From Conus ventricosus (taxonomy: Eukaryota; Mollusca; Gastropoda; Neogastropoda; Conidae): a stretch of DNA of 64,000 bases. The position numbers and the translations under genes are program-made. Of the stretch, positions 12,001-21,242 are shown piece after piece. Every line of letters starts with the position of its first letter. Position 1 is the first letter of the stretch. The notes under the pieces were generated by a model. It did no database searches. It was given only the letters and a program-made list of their open reading frames with translations, and had not been told where the DNA came from. Where the stretch lies: NCBI GenBank assembly GCA_018398815.1, contig CM031622.1, forward strand, positions 24,592,633 through 24,656,632. The letters are read 5' to 3'.

Positions 12001-12420
12001 ACAACATACAGACTTGCTCTAAAGATGCTTCACCTATCTGGGGTGGCAGGACTCTCCCAAAGCACATTGATTTGCTCTGGCCACCCCAAACCCTTTTTGT
12101 TGTCTTCTGTTCAGGGTGGTTTCTTTGAAAAACCTATCAGTCAACCGTCACTCTGCCCCGTGTCTTTTCTAAAAATCAAGCTGACTAGTTTTTTTTGTTG
12201 TTACCTGAAGATCACATGCCAATTTTGTTTCCCATTCGCGTTTCTTCATTACAGTGCCAGTATTTTTCTTCACTCTTAATATCTCACATCAGTTTTTGTT
12301 CTGACATTGCGCAAGTGGCCTTTCTTTTTAAAATTTTCTGCAATCCGCATCTTTTGCTGGCAGTCTTGCCTACTATGCGATGGTTTTTTCCACCCCTGGT
12401 GCATTTTGAATGTTTTTGCT
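9050..12420 (-). pseudogene. Gypsy gag-pol remnant
   Basis: Reading the minus strand downward: a zinc-knuckle-like stretch (CGKNHRIVGKT, KKGHL) near 12300-12420, and SVQQEFPELFTGLG near 11870-11930, the conserved segment before RT in this Gypsy group. RT fragments (RPVET, WCAPIV, PFGI-like KRLPLVQPG) fall between 11820 and 11440. The connection RRFLGMGTLENL lies near 11170-11210, followed by RNase-H-like and TDHKP-like stretches to about 10750. ISASEPKIKKI comes from the pre-integrase linker near 10540, and an integrase-like region lies near 9400-9560. Nearly every domain is shifted by indels, so no product is possible as written. Either age or base-calling error could explain this. Confidence 0.72.
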
Positions 12421-13164
12421 GATTCTTTCCACTTTGCTTTGAAGATTTTTTGATTTAACCCCCTCCTTGTTTCTTTTTAAAACAAACTTATTTGGGAGAG
12501 AGTCTCCTTCACTTGACATTGATGTACTTTTTTTTTGAACTTTCATAGCTTCCAAATGTTAACACTTGTCGGGCAGCTGTTTATTTCTGGGATTTTTTTT
12601 TTCTCAATCCTTTTCTCAAAACCCCTACAAAAACTTGCCCCGATAAGTCTTTTTTCCAGTTTTATCAAATTTTTGAAAGGGTTTTTTCTAGTTTCGGGTG
12701 CTGCAAAAACCCTTTTTATTGATCTGATGCTTCTGCTTTCTGGATGAAATTTATAAACCAAAGCTTTGGTACTCCAAACGAAAAAATTCTTAAAGTTTTT
12801 CATCACTTGTTTGAATCATTTTTGTTCTCATTTTCAAACTTCGGTGTAAAATTTTTCACATGCAAAGGCCCAAAAAAACAGCAAGAAAACAGATACCGAT
12901 ATTCCTGGTTTTCCTCTTTATGTCTACTTGCAAGGGCATAATTTTCGAATTCCCTTTCCTAAACCTTCCAGTTTTTGAGAAAAATTTCCCCAGACACATC
13001 TTTTCGGTGCTGGAACTTTGCAGTAAATGCTTCTGCTGGCCCCTTGGCCAGTTCGTGACGTCGATTCCGTCATTTTCTTTTTTTTTTGGGTTGTTTTTTC
13101 TTTTCTTTTCTTATTATGTCGTGTCGGGGGGCCCCCCCTTTGACTCCCACACTTCTGCACCATG

Positions 13165-13290
13165 TAAGATCCCACTTCTGACACCCCGAAAAATCCCGTT
13201 AGCGTACAATACCAGCAGACCAGGTATCGTTGGAGTTGGGTCGTTGTTTATTTTTGCCGTTATCGTAACGGGGTCAACACATTGCAAATA
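13165..13290 (-). repeat. Gypsy 5' LTR (right copy, outer edge unresolved)
   Basis: It shares the left LTR's TGTAAGATCCC start, the GTTAGCGTACAATACCAGCA stretch and TCGTTGGAGTTGGGTCGTTG. Similarity fades after about 13270, so the outer boundary and target duplication cannot be placed. Confidence 0.55.
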
Positions 13291-13454
13291 TTGCTCGAAA
13301 AGCGGTCAAAGTGGGCTTTCTACGCCAAATCTCAGGAAATTTCCCGAAGGATGCAGGCCCCGGCTACGCCTGGTGAATCCAGACTGAGATGCGCACAGTG
13401 GGGGACCCCCAAATTTTCAAAGACTTTGGGAATTGGGGGTAAGAACAGGGACAC

Positions 13455-13931
13455 GCTTCTCACAAAGGATTTAGGGCCGGGGGCCAGGTTTTAGAACCGA
13501 ATGCTGCGGGATTTGAATCTCCCCCCGGGGGTCGTCCAGACAGGCCGACTGGCCTGTGTTCAAAACGGGAAGTCTATCCCCGCCATTTTTCCCCCCAAAA
13601 CTTCCTGACCCCTGGAGTGCTGGCCCCCAAGGCACGACCCCCAGTTGGGACTTCGAAGCTTAATAACAGAACACCGTGTGGGCAGGAACACTCGCGGCTT
13701 CAAACTACCTGTCGTAACACAAGCATACACCCACTCCTTTTCTGCGGACAGTGGGACTGGAATCATCTAGGGGGGAAATCGCTGCAGGCTCTGTCAGGGA
13801 TTTACAGCCATTGCAGATCAACATCGCCTGCCTACTCACCTGACAGCATAAGGTTTTTTTGCCACTTTTTTTAACCGTAAAAACCCGTTGTGGCTACTCA
13901 CGAGACCCAACCCCGTAAAGATTGTGAGGAC
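13455..13931 (+). pseudogene. LINE RT C-terminus plus start of 3' UTR, split copy
   Basis: This is about 85 per cent similar to 37370-37902, including CACGCTTC-TCACAAAGGAT, TCCCCGCCATT-CCCCCCAAA and CTCGCGGCTTCAAACTACCT. In the cleaner copy the same DNA encodes the end of a CR1-like reverse transcriptase (RNTRGFKLPVCNTSQYTHSF, then MDWNHLGEDIVSAGSV). The copy stops at GATTGTGAGGAC, where a (TTC)n tract begins. The homologous continuation reappears at 17131. Confidence 0.75.
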
Positions 13932-14097
13932 TCTTCTTCTTCTTCCTCCTAAGGGCCCCGGTTCATTTCGAAAGTAAGTGGTCCTGCAGTGGGGGGTTGA
14001 TTTTCCCGGGGGGAAGGTCCCAGAACGGCTGAGCTTAAAAATAGGGATTTTAAGAGGTGGCAAGCGGTTTGGGGGGGGGGGGGGGGGGGGGGGGGGT

Positions 14098-14128
<31 letters not shown>

Positions 14129-17100
14129 GCCCGGGGGGGGGGGTTGGGGGGGGGGGCATTAGGGAAAAGATAGAAAAAAAATGGGGTTTAGCCCAATGGG
14201 GGCCCAAAGGGTCACCAGTTTCAATCAACATTTTTAAAAAAAAAAAAAAAAAATTAAAATTGTTAAACCGACCGCACCAAAACTTTTAACTTTCTCCCCA
14301 AAAACAAAACAAAAAAAATTTAACTTCTCAAAAATGACATCGGCTTCTACCCCCGAAATGTTTTTCTACCGTAAAATTTTTAAAAAATTTTAGGATGGGA
14401 AAAAAAGGGTTTTTCCTCTTTTAAAAATAAGAATTTAAAACGGGCCGGGGGAGCCCAAGACCTTTTTCCCCCTTTTGGAAAAAAATGGGGTGGTCCTTGG
14501 TAAATCTAAAGATTTTTTTTCTTGTGTTTCCAAACCCCCCCGGAAGGCCCACATTTCTTATTTTTTTAAAAGGGGGAAAAAGGGTAATTTTTTTTGGGGG
14601 TTTTTTTGGGGAAAGAAACCTTTTCCCCTCCAAAAGACCAAAACCGAAAGTAAAGGGGTAAGTCCGTTTTAAGGTTTAAAAAAAAATTTTGAAAGAAAAT
14701 TTGGTTATTCGGCGTTGGTTCCAATCCAACCCCGCCAAAAATCCCTCCAAATGTTTTATTTGCCAAAACCAAACAGGGGAGGAAAAATTACAGGCTCTTT
14801 GTTGTTTTGCTAAAGGGCCCCCATGGTCCCCGGCCATCCACTTGACGGAACCGCAGGAAAAACTTTTGTTAAGGGTAAAAAGTTCAAAGTGTAAAAGTTC
14901 CTTTGGAAAGCTGAAGATGCGAACTTGGCTTTAAAAAACCTGACGGAAACGAGAGGGGGGGAGGGGCCACAAGCTTGGGGGATTTGTTTTTCCTTTAAAC
15001 CAAAACCGCCCTTTGTTCGGGTCAGAGTCCCGGATGTAGTTTTCTGTAGAAAACCCCCAAGGGGTTGGCTTTACGCACTCATTTCACTTTTTTCCCATGA
15101 CTTTAAGGTGGAATTTGGGACGCCTGCCAAAGTTGTTGGGGGACGGTGCCTCTTTGGAAAATCATGAAATTCGTTTTTTTTAGGGGCCCCCCGTTTACCG
15201 GTATTCTAAAGTGGGGACTTTTTGGGTTTTTAGGATTTCCCTTTAATTTTGTTCCTTTAAATTCGTTTGGAAGCCCCTTTTTGTTTCTTTTTGGGGGATT
15301 TTTTTTATGTGGGGTTTTATGTTTAGGTTTTTGATTGGGAACTCCCCTTTTTTCTTTCTTTGGGTTCCCTTTTTTAGACCCCTTTCCTGGGTAGTAGGGA
15401 CTGGGTGGTTTTTTTTTCCGGGAGGGGGTTTTTTTTGGGTTAAATTTTTGCCCCTTTTTTCCCCCCTTTAAATGGTTCGGGCTTTTTGGGAGTGGGGCCG
15501 GGTTTGGATTCCAATTGGGGATAAAAGGGGGTTTTTGCGAAAGTTTTCTTTTGCGGGGGGGTTCCACAAAACATCAAAGGTTTTTTGATGTACAATGGAA
15601 AAGTAGCGGGCCAAGAAACAGTGCTTGGGGTACTCCTGAGTTTTACTGGGGGTGGTTTTGAGGGGGTTTAAACACCCCAAGCGCTACTTTTTGTGTTCTC
15701 CCTGTCAAAAAAGATTTGATCCACTTATGTGTTTTCCCCCTAACTCCCTTGGCCTCAAATTTGTGCATGAGTGCTGTGGGCACCTTGCGAAGGCCTTGCG
15801 AATCTACAAGATTGGTTGTTTGGCCTTTAGCACAAAGGGTTTTTTTGGGTGTCTGGACGGGCTCAAAAAGTTTGGGTTTTTGCATGACCTGGATTTTCGA
15901 AAACCCGCTGTCGTCTGTGAGGTGTTGAAGCTGTCAAGGTGTTGCATGACCGCTATTTATGAGGTCGGGAGCTTGCCTTATTGACTGAGGGGCACAGGGC
16001 CCGTAGTTTTTGGTGGGGCGATTCCCTTTTGAAAATCGGCCCTGGGGGGTCCTTCCCTCCCGTGTACTTTTCCTTCGTCGAGTTGCATTTGGAAAAGTTT
16101 TGTCAGCACGGGCAAGCTCCTCTGCCCCTTCTTTAATAAAGGCGGGATGTTGTCTGGTCCTGAGCTTTTTCAATCTTTTAAATTTTTCAGGAGCTTTGGA
16201 CACCTGCCGGCCGGTGTGGGTTTTTGCGGTTGGGATTTGCTCGCTCTATGTGTGGTTATTGGTGTGTCTTTGATGGTAATACTGACGAAATGTTTGTTCA
16301 AAATTTTTACTTTTTGACCTGTCATTTTAGGGAAACCGTTTGATCTTCGAAGGGGCCACCCTACTGTTCCCGCCTTTTGTTTTGATGTGGGCCCCGAACT
16401 TTTTGGGATTTGCTGTGAAGTCAGGGAGAGTCTTTAAGGGAAATCTGTTGGCTTTTGATTTTTTCGTACCTCGGCTTTCATCCTTTGTACGGTCTTGTCT
16501 CTCTTTTTTCTGGTTCTTCTTGCCTTTTTATGCCCTTTTTTTTTCTAATGGCCCCTTTTATTGATGTTTTTAACCCGGGTGACTATGTTTCGAGCCTGAT
16601 TTTTCGGGATTGATTTTCGAGATGACATGTATTTTCTTTTGGGTAGGCCCAAAATTTTTCCCCAAATGTTTTAAATTTTTTGTCTCTTTTCGTCTCTGTC
16701 AGCTGGGGAAGATCTTCTTTTATTCCGTTGAGTCTGCCCTCTTCCACAGATAGATTTTTTTTTTTTTGGGCCCGGTCTTTCGGGGGAAGATGGGCGTTAA
16801 GACCACGTTGTGGCGCTTTGCCAACAGGGGGAAGAGGCTTACAGCACATCTGAAGCTCGGGTGGGTGGTTAAAAAAGATCGGGGGTCGCCCCCTTTGGTG
16901 GGGGAAACAACCACTTTTCCTATCAGTCTGTCACGACGCAAAAACCACTGACTGACCGATGGGGTACTGACTTCTTTTATTGTGATGTTGTCCCCAATAA
17001 TGTCGGACATTGAATCCCTCATGTTTTTTTTTTTTTCCTTTGATTTCTGTCTTTGTGCTTGTTAAGTATCCTGTCTGTTCTGTTTCATGACGGTAATAGG

Positions 17101-17130
17101 GGCATTGTAAGCTTTCCCCCAGGGAAGGGC
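13932..17130 (-). mobile_element. CR1-like LINE, minus strand, inserted in another LINE's 3' UTR
   Basis: The minus strand carries an endonuclease tail and linker (NVVLTPI, KKKIYLWKRADSTE) near 16720-16850. Next comes FKRLKK, then PAFIKEGAEEL and GRFSKGNRPTKNYGP near 15990-16180, and KVPTALMHKFEAKGVRGKTH plus KWIKSFLTGRTQ near 15640-15790. These correspond in order to GPDKIPAFILKEGAEELAP, IFKKGNRP-NYRP and the DFSKAFD/VPH-LL-KL segments of CR1-like RTs. The 3' end on this strand is a GAAGAAGAAGAAG tail at 13932-13950. The region 14000-15500 is badly broken, with a roughly 80-base G tract at 14072-14150. Confidence 0.7.
14072..14150. repeat. Poly-G tract inside the CR1-like LINE
   Basis: About 80 bases of G with occasional T and a GCCC break. 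It sits inside coding DNA of the LINE, where such a run is not expected in related elements. Confidence 0.9.
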
Positions 17131-17228
17131 AAAAGGGGGGCTTTTTAAACTATTTTTGGCTCTCCCCCCCTTCCTCGCGTTTTTAGCCGTTGATTGCTTC
17201 TGCGACGTATTGTTCCGATCCAGATCCC
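17131..17228 (+). pseudogene. Displaced 3' UTR of the split LINE copy
   Basis: AAAAGGGGGGCTTTTTAAAC through TTGATTGCTTCTGCGACGTA to GATCCAGATCC matches 37903-38000, which directly follows GATTGTGAGGAC in the intact-order copy. This shows that the intervening 3.2 kb is an insertion. Confidence 0.7.
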
Positions 17229-18339
17229 GAATGCTGTCGTATGCGGATTTTACAAGGGGGGTTACTCTACAAAGACCCTGGACACCTTTGTGTCAAGGGC
17301 CTCCCGTTCCAGTAAAGCCACGCCCAGTTTTTTTTTCTTCTTCTTCTGTTCGGATTCCTTGCATAAGTGACAGAATAATCATCAAGTTGATTGTGGTCGC
17401 TATCAAGGAAGAAGAAGAGTGTTTTGGATGGATCTTGATTACATCCAATCCATGTTTTCCATAAAGTGTCGATAACTTCCTTCCTTTTGTGAAAAAAAGC
17501 AACCGGTTTCCGCGTCCCACATCAGCGGGGAAGAGTTCTCAGTAAACTGACTGAAAGATGGCACCACGACGAGGAAAACCAAGAATGCTCCAATGTTTAG
17601 TCAGGAGTTCTTCATACAAAATCATGCGGACATTATCTCATGTGTATCGATGGTGTTCGTGATTGGTTTCATGTTTCAGGTATTTTACTCATTCTAAGAC
17701 TTAGGTCAACAAACAGGCAATCAATAGTTGCATTGCTAATGAAACTTGCACCCAGTCCTCTTAATTTCCTTCCTTCTTACCCGTCCCTTGAAGTGTCGCT
17801 GGATATTTGTATTAATTGCTGTACATAGTGACGAAGATTTATAATAAATGATAAATCAAAACTTTGAGCTGTTCACAACTTTGTGTCGGACGAGTATTTG
17901 TCGTAAGAGTTATCCTGTTAATTCAGTTGCTAGTTCATATTGTTTATGCCGGAGCCATTTTTTTTTGGTCTTCAAATATTGCACACACCGTCGTTGTAAT
18001 TCAAAGTTGTACCAGTAATCGGACCGCACAAGAGCCAGATGGGGGAGGCGGAGGGAGGGGGCGAGTGAGTGTGTTTGTGTACGTGTGCTTTCATGCATGC
18101 ATGTTTTGATAGATGATTGTTTTTCTGTTGGACATGTTGGGGGAGGATGTGTGGTAGTGGGAGTGGTGTGGGTGATGATTGTGGAGTGGGGGCAGTTTTG
18201 TTATAGGCCTAAGTCATAACAGCTACTGTCACAGTCTGTGCGAAGGGTGTGTCAGGCTGTGTTTTTGTAAAGCGATTAATAACTAGCTGTCTGGTAGAAA
18301 TAGATTCATATTTTTATCATCTCTTATGGAGCCCCATCC
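17229..18339. other. Non-genic DNA, no feature recognised
   Basis: AT-moderate sequence with a TTCTTCTTCTTC tract near 17335 and a G-rich stretch near 18035. No protein family, splice-supported exon or transposon end was recognised. Confidence 0.5.
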
Positions 18340-20675
18340 TCGCAGTCAGTGCTGCCCTCGGGAATCCCTGTCCCTGTGGGAGATAAGATAAGAATAATGT
18401 TGCTTATAGCCCAGCCGACCGCAAGGGCCACATCAGAGGTGTCACCACGTTAAAATCAACTCACAAGTCATTTAAAAAAAAAAAAAACCTTCACACATCT
18501 CCATCTCTTTAAGTAACATCTTCTAGAAACCCACCAGAAATTTCGTTAAAAATCTTTCTTCTGTAAAATCTTAAATCAGATGAAAAATGTTAATCTCTCT
18601 AAAAAACTCAATGATCACAGGATTTTCATGGACTCCACTGTAAAATGTTTGTGTCTCACATCGTGCAAATCCCAACACTCTAAAAGAATATGTTTCATTG
18701 TGAGTGGCACATGACATGGAATGCACCACGGAGCTTCCTCATTCTTTAAAAGGTACGAATGGGTAAAATACGAATGGCCGGTGTGCAGCCGGCACAGAAC
18801 CGTTTCCTCTTTACGACCACCAGACGTAGATGGGAGGAACCCCTTAGGTTTGGACGGATCTGAAAGAGTTTGTTATCCGTCTGCGTATTCCAATCCTCCT
18901 GCCAGAGGTCTCTCACATAATCATTAATTTTGGGTTTCAGATCTGAGCAGGGTAATATAATGTTGGACAGTTTCTCTCTTGTGGCATTCTTGGCTAAACG
19001 ATCAACCATTTCGTTCCCCCCGATGCCCACATGACCAGGAACCCAAGCCAGAATAATGTTTGTAACCATCCGCTTTCAACTTGCTAAAAAGTTCAAAGAA
19101 ATGTAAAAGTTCTGGATGCTGAAGGTTGCGGCCAGCTATGGCCCCAAAGCTGACAGCGAATCCGACAGAACCAGAAAGTCCCTCTTCGTGAATTGTGAAA
19201 TTATATCAACGCCAGAACCAAAGCAGTAAGTTCAGCAGAATAGACAGAAGCATCTGGAGGTATATGTTTATAAAGTATCTGAGAAGGGCCCCAGGGCAAT
19301 AGGCTCCACAGGCTACTCCATCTTCAGACTTGGAACCGTCAGTGAAAATGTTCTGGTAAGATGGGAATTTTGAACAGAGGTCAGCATACAAGGCCTTGTA
19401 TGCCAGAGAGCTGGTAGACTCTTTACGAAAGGTTGCAAGATCAAAATGAATCTCTGGTGTGAAAAAAGGTCCACGGAGGCTGATCCGGAAACTTTGAAAA
19501 ATCCGACACAACTCCTAGGTCTAGACCTGCATCCGCACGTGAGGCTGCATACGAAGACCAAACGCGGAATACATTTAGGTTGTTTTCAAACTTACTTTTG
19601 AACGGAGGGTCAAAGACACAGTCATAGGCAGGTTTTCTGGTTCTGAGAACAGTCTGATATAATAATCAAAGACAATATCAGCCTGCTGTTGGACAGTAAA
19701 GGTTCACCTGCCTCTGCGTACAGGCTGTACACAGGGGTGGTGCGGAATGCTCCAAGACAGAGACGAAGCCCTTGATGGTGGATAGGGTCCAAGAGTTTGA
19801 GTGTAAGACGATCTTGCAGAGCCGTACACAGCACAACCATAGTCCAGTTTGGAACGGACCAAGGCTCTGTAGAGGTGCAGCAAAGTTTTCTTATACAGCG
19901 CCCCAGTCAGTGTGGCGCTACGACCCGCAGAATATCAGCGCTTTCTGGCAAGCAGTTTTGAGGTTTTTAATGTGGCTGAGAAAGTTAAGTTTCTGGTCAA
20001 AAATAACTCCTAGAAATTTGGCCTCTTTGACAGCTGGAATGGGAGATTTCCCTACTTGAATTTCAGGATCTGGAAAAAACTGACGGAAATTATGGAAGTG
20101 AATACACTGTGTCTTTGTAGGAGAAAGGTGAAACCGTTTTCATCCGCCCACTGATGAATTTTATCCACACAAAGCTGGAGCCTGCGCTGGATACTCGGGT
20201 ACAGGCTTCCAGTTGCGTAGACAGCAAAATCATCTACAAACAATGAGCAGTCTGAACCCTGCTGAACTGATTTAACAATGTTGTTGATCTTGATGCTAAA
20301 GAGGGCAGGAGACAGTATGCTCCCCTGTGGAACACCCAACTCCTGCTCGTGAACATCAGAGAGAGTAGTGCCAACCCGGACCTGAAACTGTCGTTCTGCC
20401 AAAAGATTTTGTATGAAAAGTGGAAGATGACCTCGAAAACCAAGATCATGGAGATCATGAAGTATCCCAGACTTCCGGGTGGTATCGTAGGCCTTCTCCA
20501 AGTCAAAGAAAATTCCCCACTGCATGCTGTTTGTTCAAAAAGGCGTTCCGAAGTGTAGATTCCAGACGAATCAAATGGTCAACTGCAGTTCGATGTTTGC
20601 GGAAAAACCCCACTGTTCTTTCGCCAAAAGGCCATCGGTTTCAAGTTTCCACATGAGTCTAGCATGACCCTTTAT
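18340..20675 (-). mobile_element. I/Jockey-group LINE with RNase H, 5'-truncated, minus strand
   Basis: Reading the minus strand: FRKHRTAVDHLIRLEST, then GIFFDLEKAYDTT, GVPQGSILSPALFSIKIN and the catalytic SLFVDDFAVYATG (FVDD box at 20226-20240), followed by a thumb region (HHQGLRLCLGAFRTTPVYSL). An RNase H domain follows: IFTDGSKSEDGVACG near 19310-19350, then WVPGHVGIGGNEMVDRLAKN near 18990-19060. An RNase H fused downstream of RT is typical of I-like and related LINE groups. Homology begins only at RLMWKLETDGLL (about 20660), so the endonuclease part is missing. The 3' UTR probably extends to about 18340. Several indels break the frame. Confidence 0.88.
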
Positions 20676-21181
20676 TTTCCACTCTGGAAAAGGTAGAGAA
20701 TCAGTTTTCAGGCCTGGAAAAGTTTGAAACCAGCTTTTATCAGTTTTCAGGCCTAGTCATGTAGGTCACGTGGCACCTCTGTCCATGTTTCCAACTTTAG
20801 GGTATGAAAGAGGTTCAGTCTGTGACTAACGCGATTTCCACTGGTAATAATAGGTAAGTTGATGACCGTGGAACCGAACAAGGGGGATAATTTCTGTTCA
20901 TTTTTTTTTTTCTTCTGGAATGGTGTGTTTTTAGATCCTTACACGTGCACCTTGTTATACTTTTGGAGAAACATTTTGGTTATGGTTGTTTAAACAGAAA
21001 CATTTAGATGCAGGAGAGGCTGAAAAGACAAATGATTAAGAAAAAAAAGAATGTCATGATCTTACAGTTGCTTGTGTCAACATCTCGGAAGAAAATGTCT
21101 CAAAGTAGTACATGCTGTATCATACATGTAATGCAGGATCCTTAAGCAGTGCTTTTTGTGTGTGTGTGCATTTTGTTTCAG
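20676..21181. other. Upstream non-coding DNA before the first visible TRAM exon
   Basis: AT-rich DNA. TTTTCAGGCCTGGAAAAG and TTTTCAGGCCTAG repeat at about 20705 and 20742. It ends in the pyrimidine tract and acceptor of the exon at 21182. No first TRAM exon was recognised. Confidence 0.5.
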
Positions 21182-21242
21182 GCTACAAGTCCAGTGACTT
21201 CCTTGTTCGGGGTTTTTGGGCAACACAATGTGACTGTTAATG
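21182..21242 (+). CDS. TRAM1: TRAM exon, first lumenal loop
   Basis: The exon follows a tttgtttcag acceptor and ends at a gtaata donor. It reads ATSPVTSLFGVFGQHNVTVN, which aligns with the human TRAM1 stretch containing the N-glycosylation site NVT. The exon ends one base into a codon, whereas the next exon needs two donated bases. One lost G in the GG before the donor would restore phase and give VNG joined to FSWENMT. The acceptor, donor and the NVT site are seen; the lost base is inferred. Confidence 0.72.

Larger units (their letters stand above)
8877..13290 (-). mobile_element. Ty3/Gypsy LTR retrotransposon, decayed, minus strand
   Basis: Both ends carry a related sequence starting TGTAAGATCCC and containing GTTAGCG-ACAATA and ATCGTTGGAGTTGGG, at 8877 and 13165, which are the LTRs in plus orientation. 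Between them, minus-strand fragments occur in gag-pol order: zinc-knuckle, a pre-RT motif (PELFTGLG), RT, RNase H and an integrase-like region. Beside the right LTR the minus strand reads TGGTGCAGAAGTGTGGGAGT, a candidate primer-binding site. Near 9014-9027 the minus strand has AAAAAGGGGGAG, a candidate polypurine tract. The element interrupts the LINE fragment ending at 8876. The outer end of the right LTR is uncertain. Confidence 0.78.
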
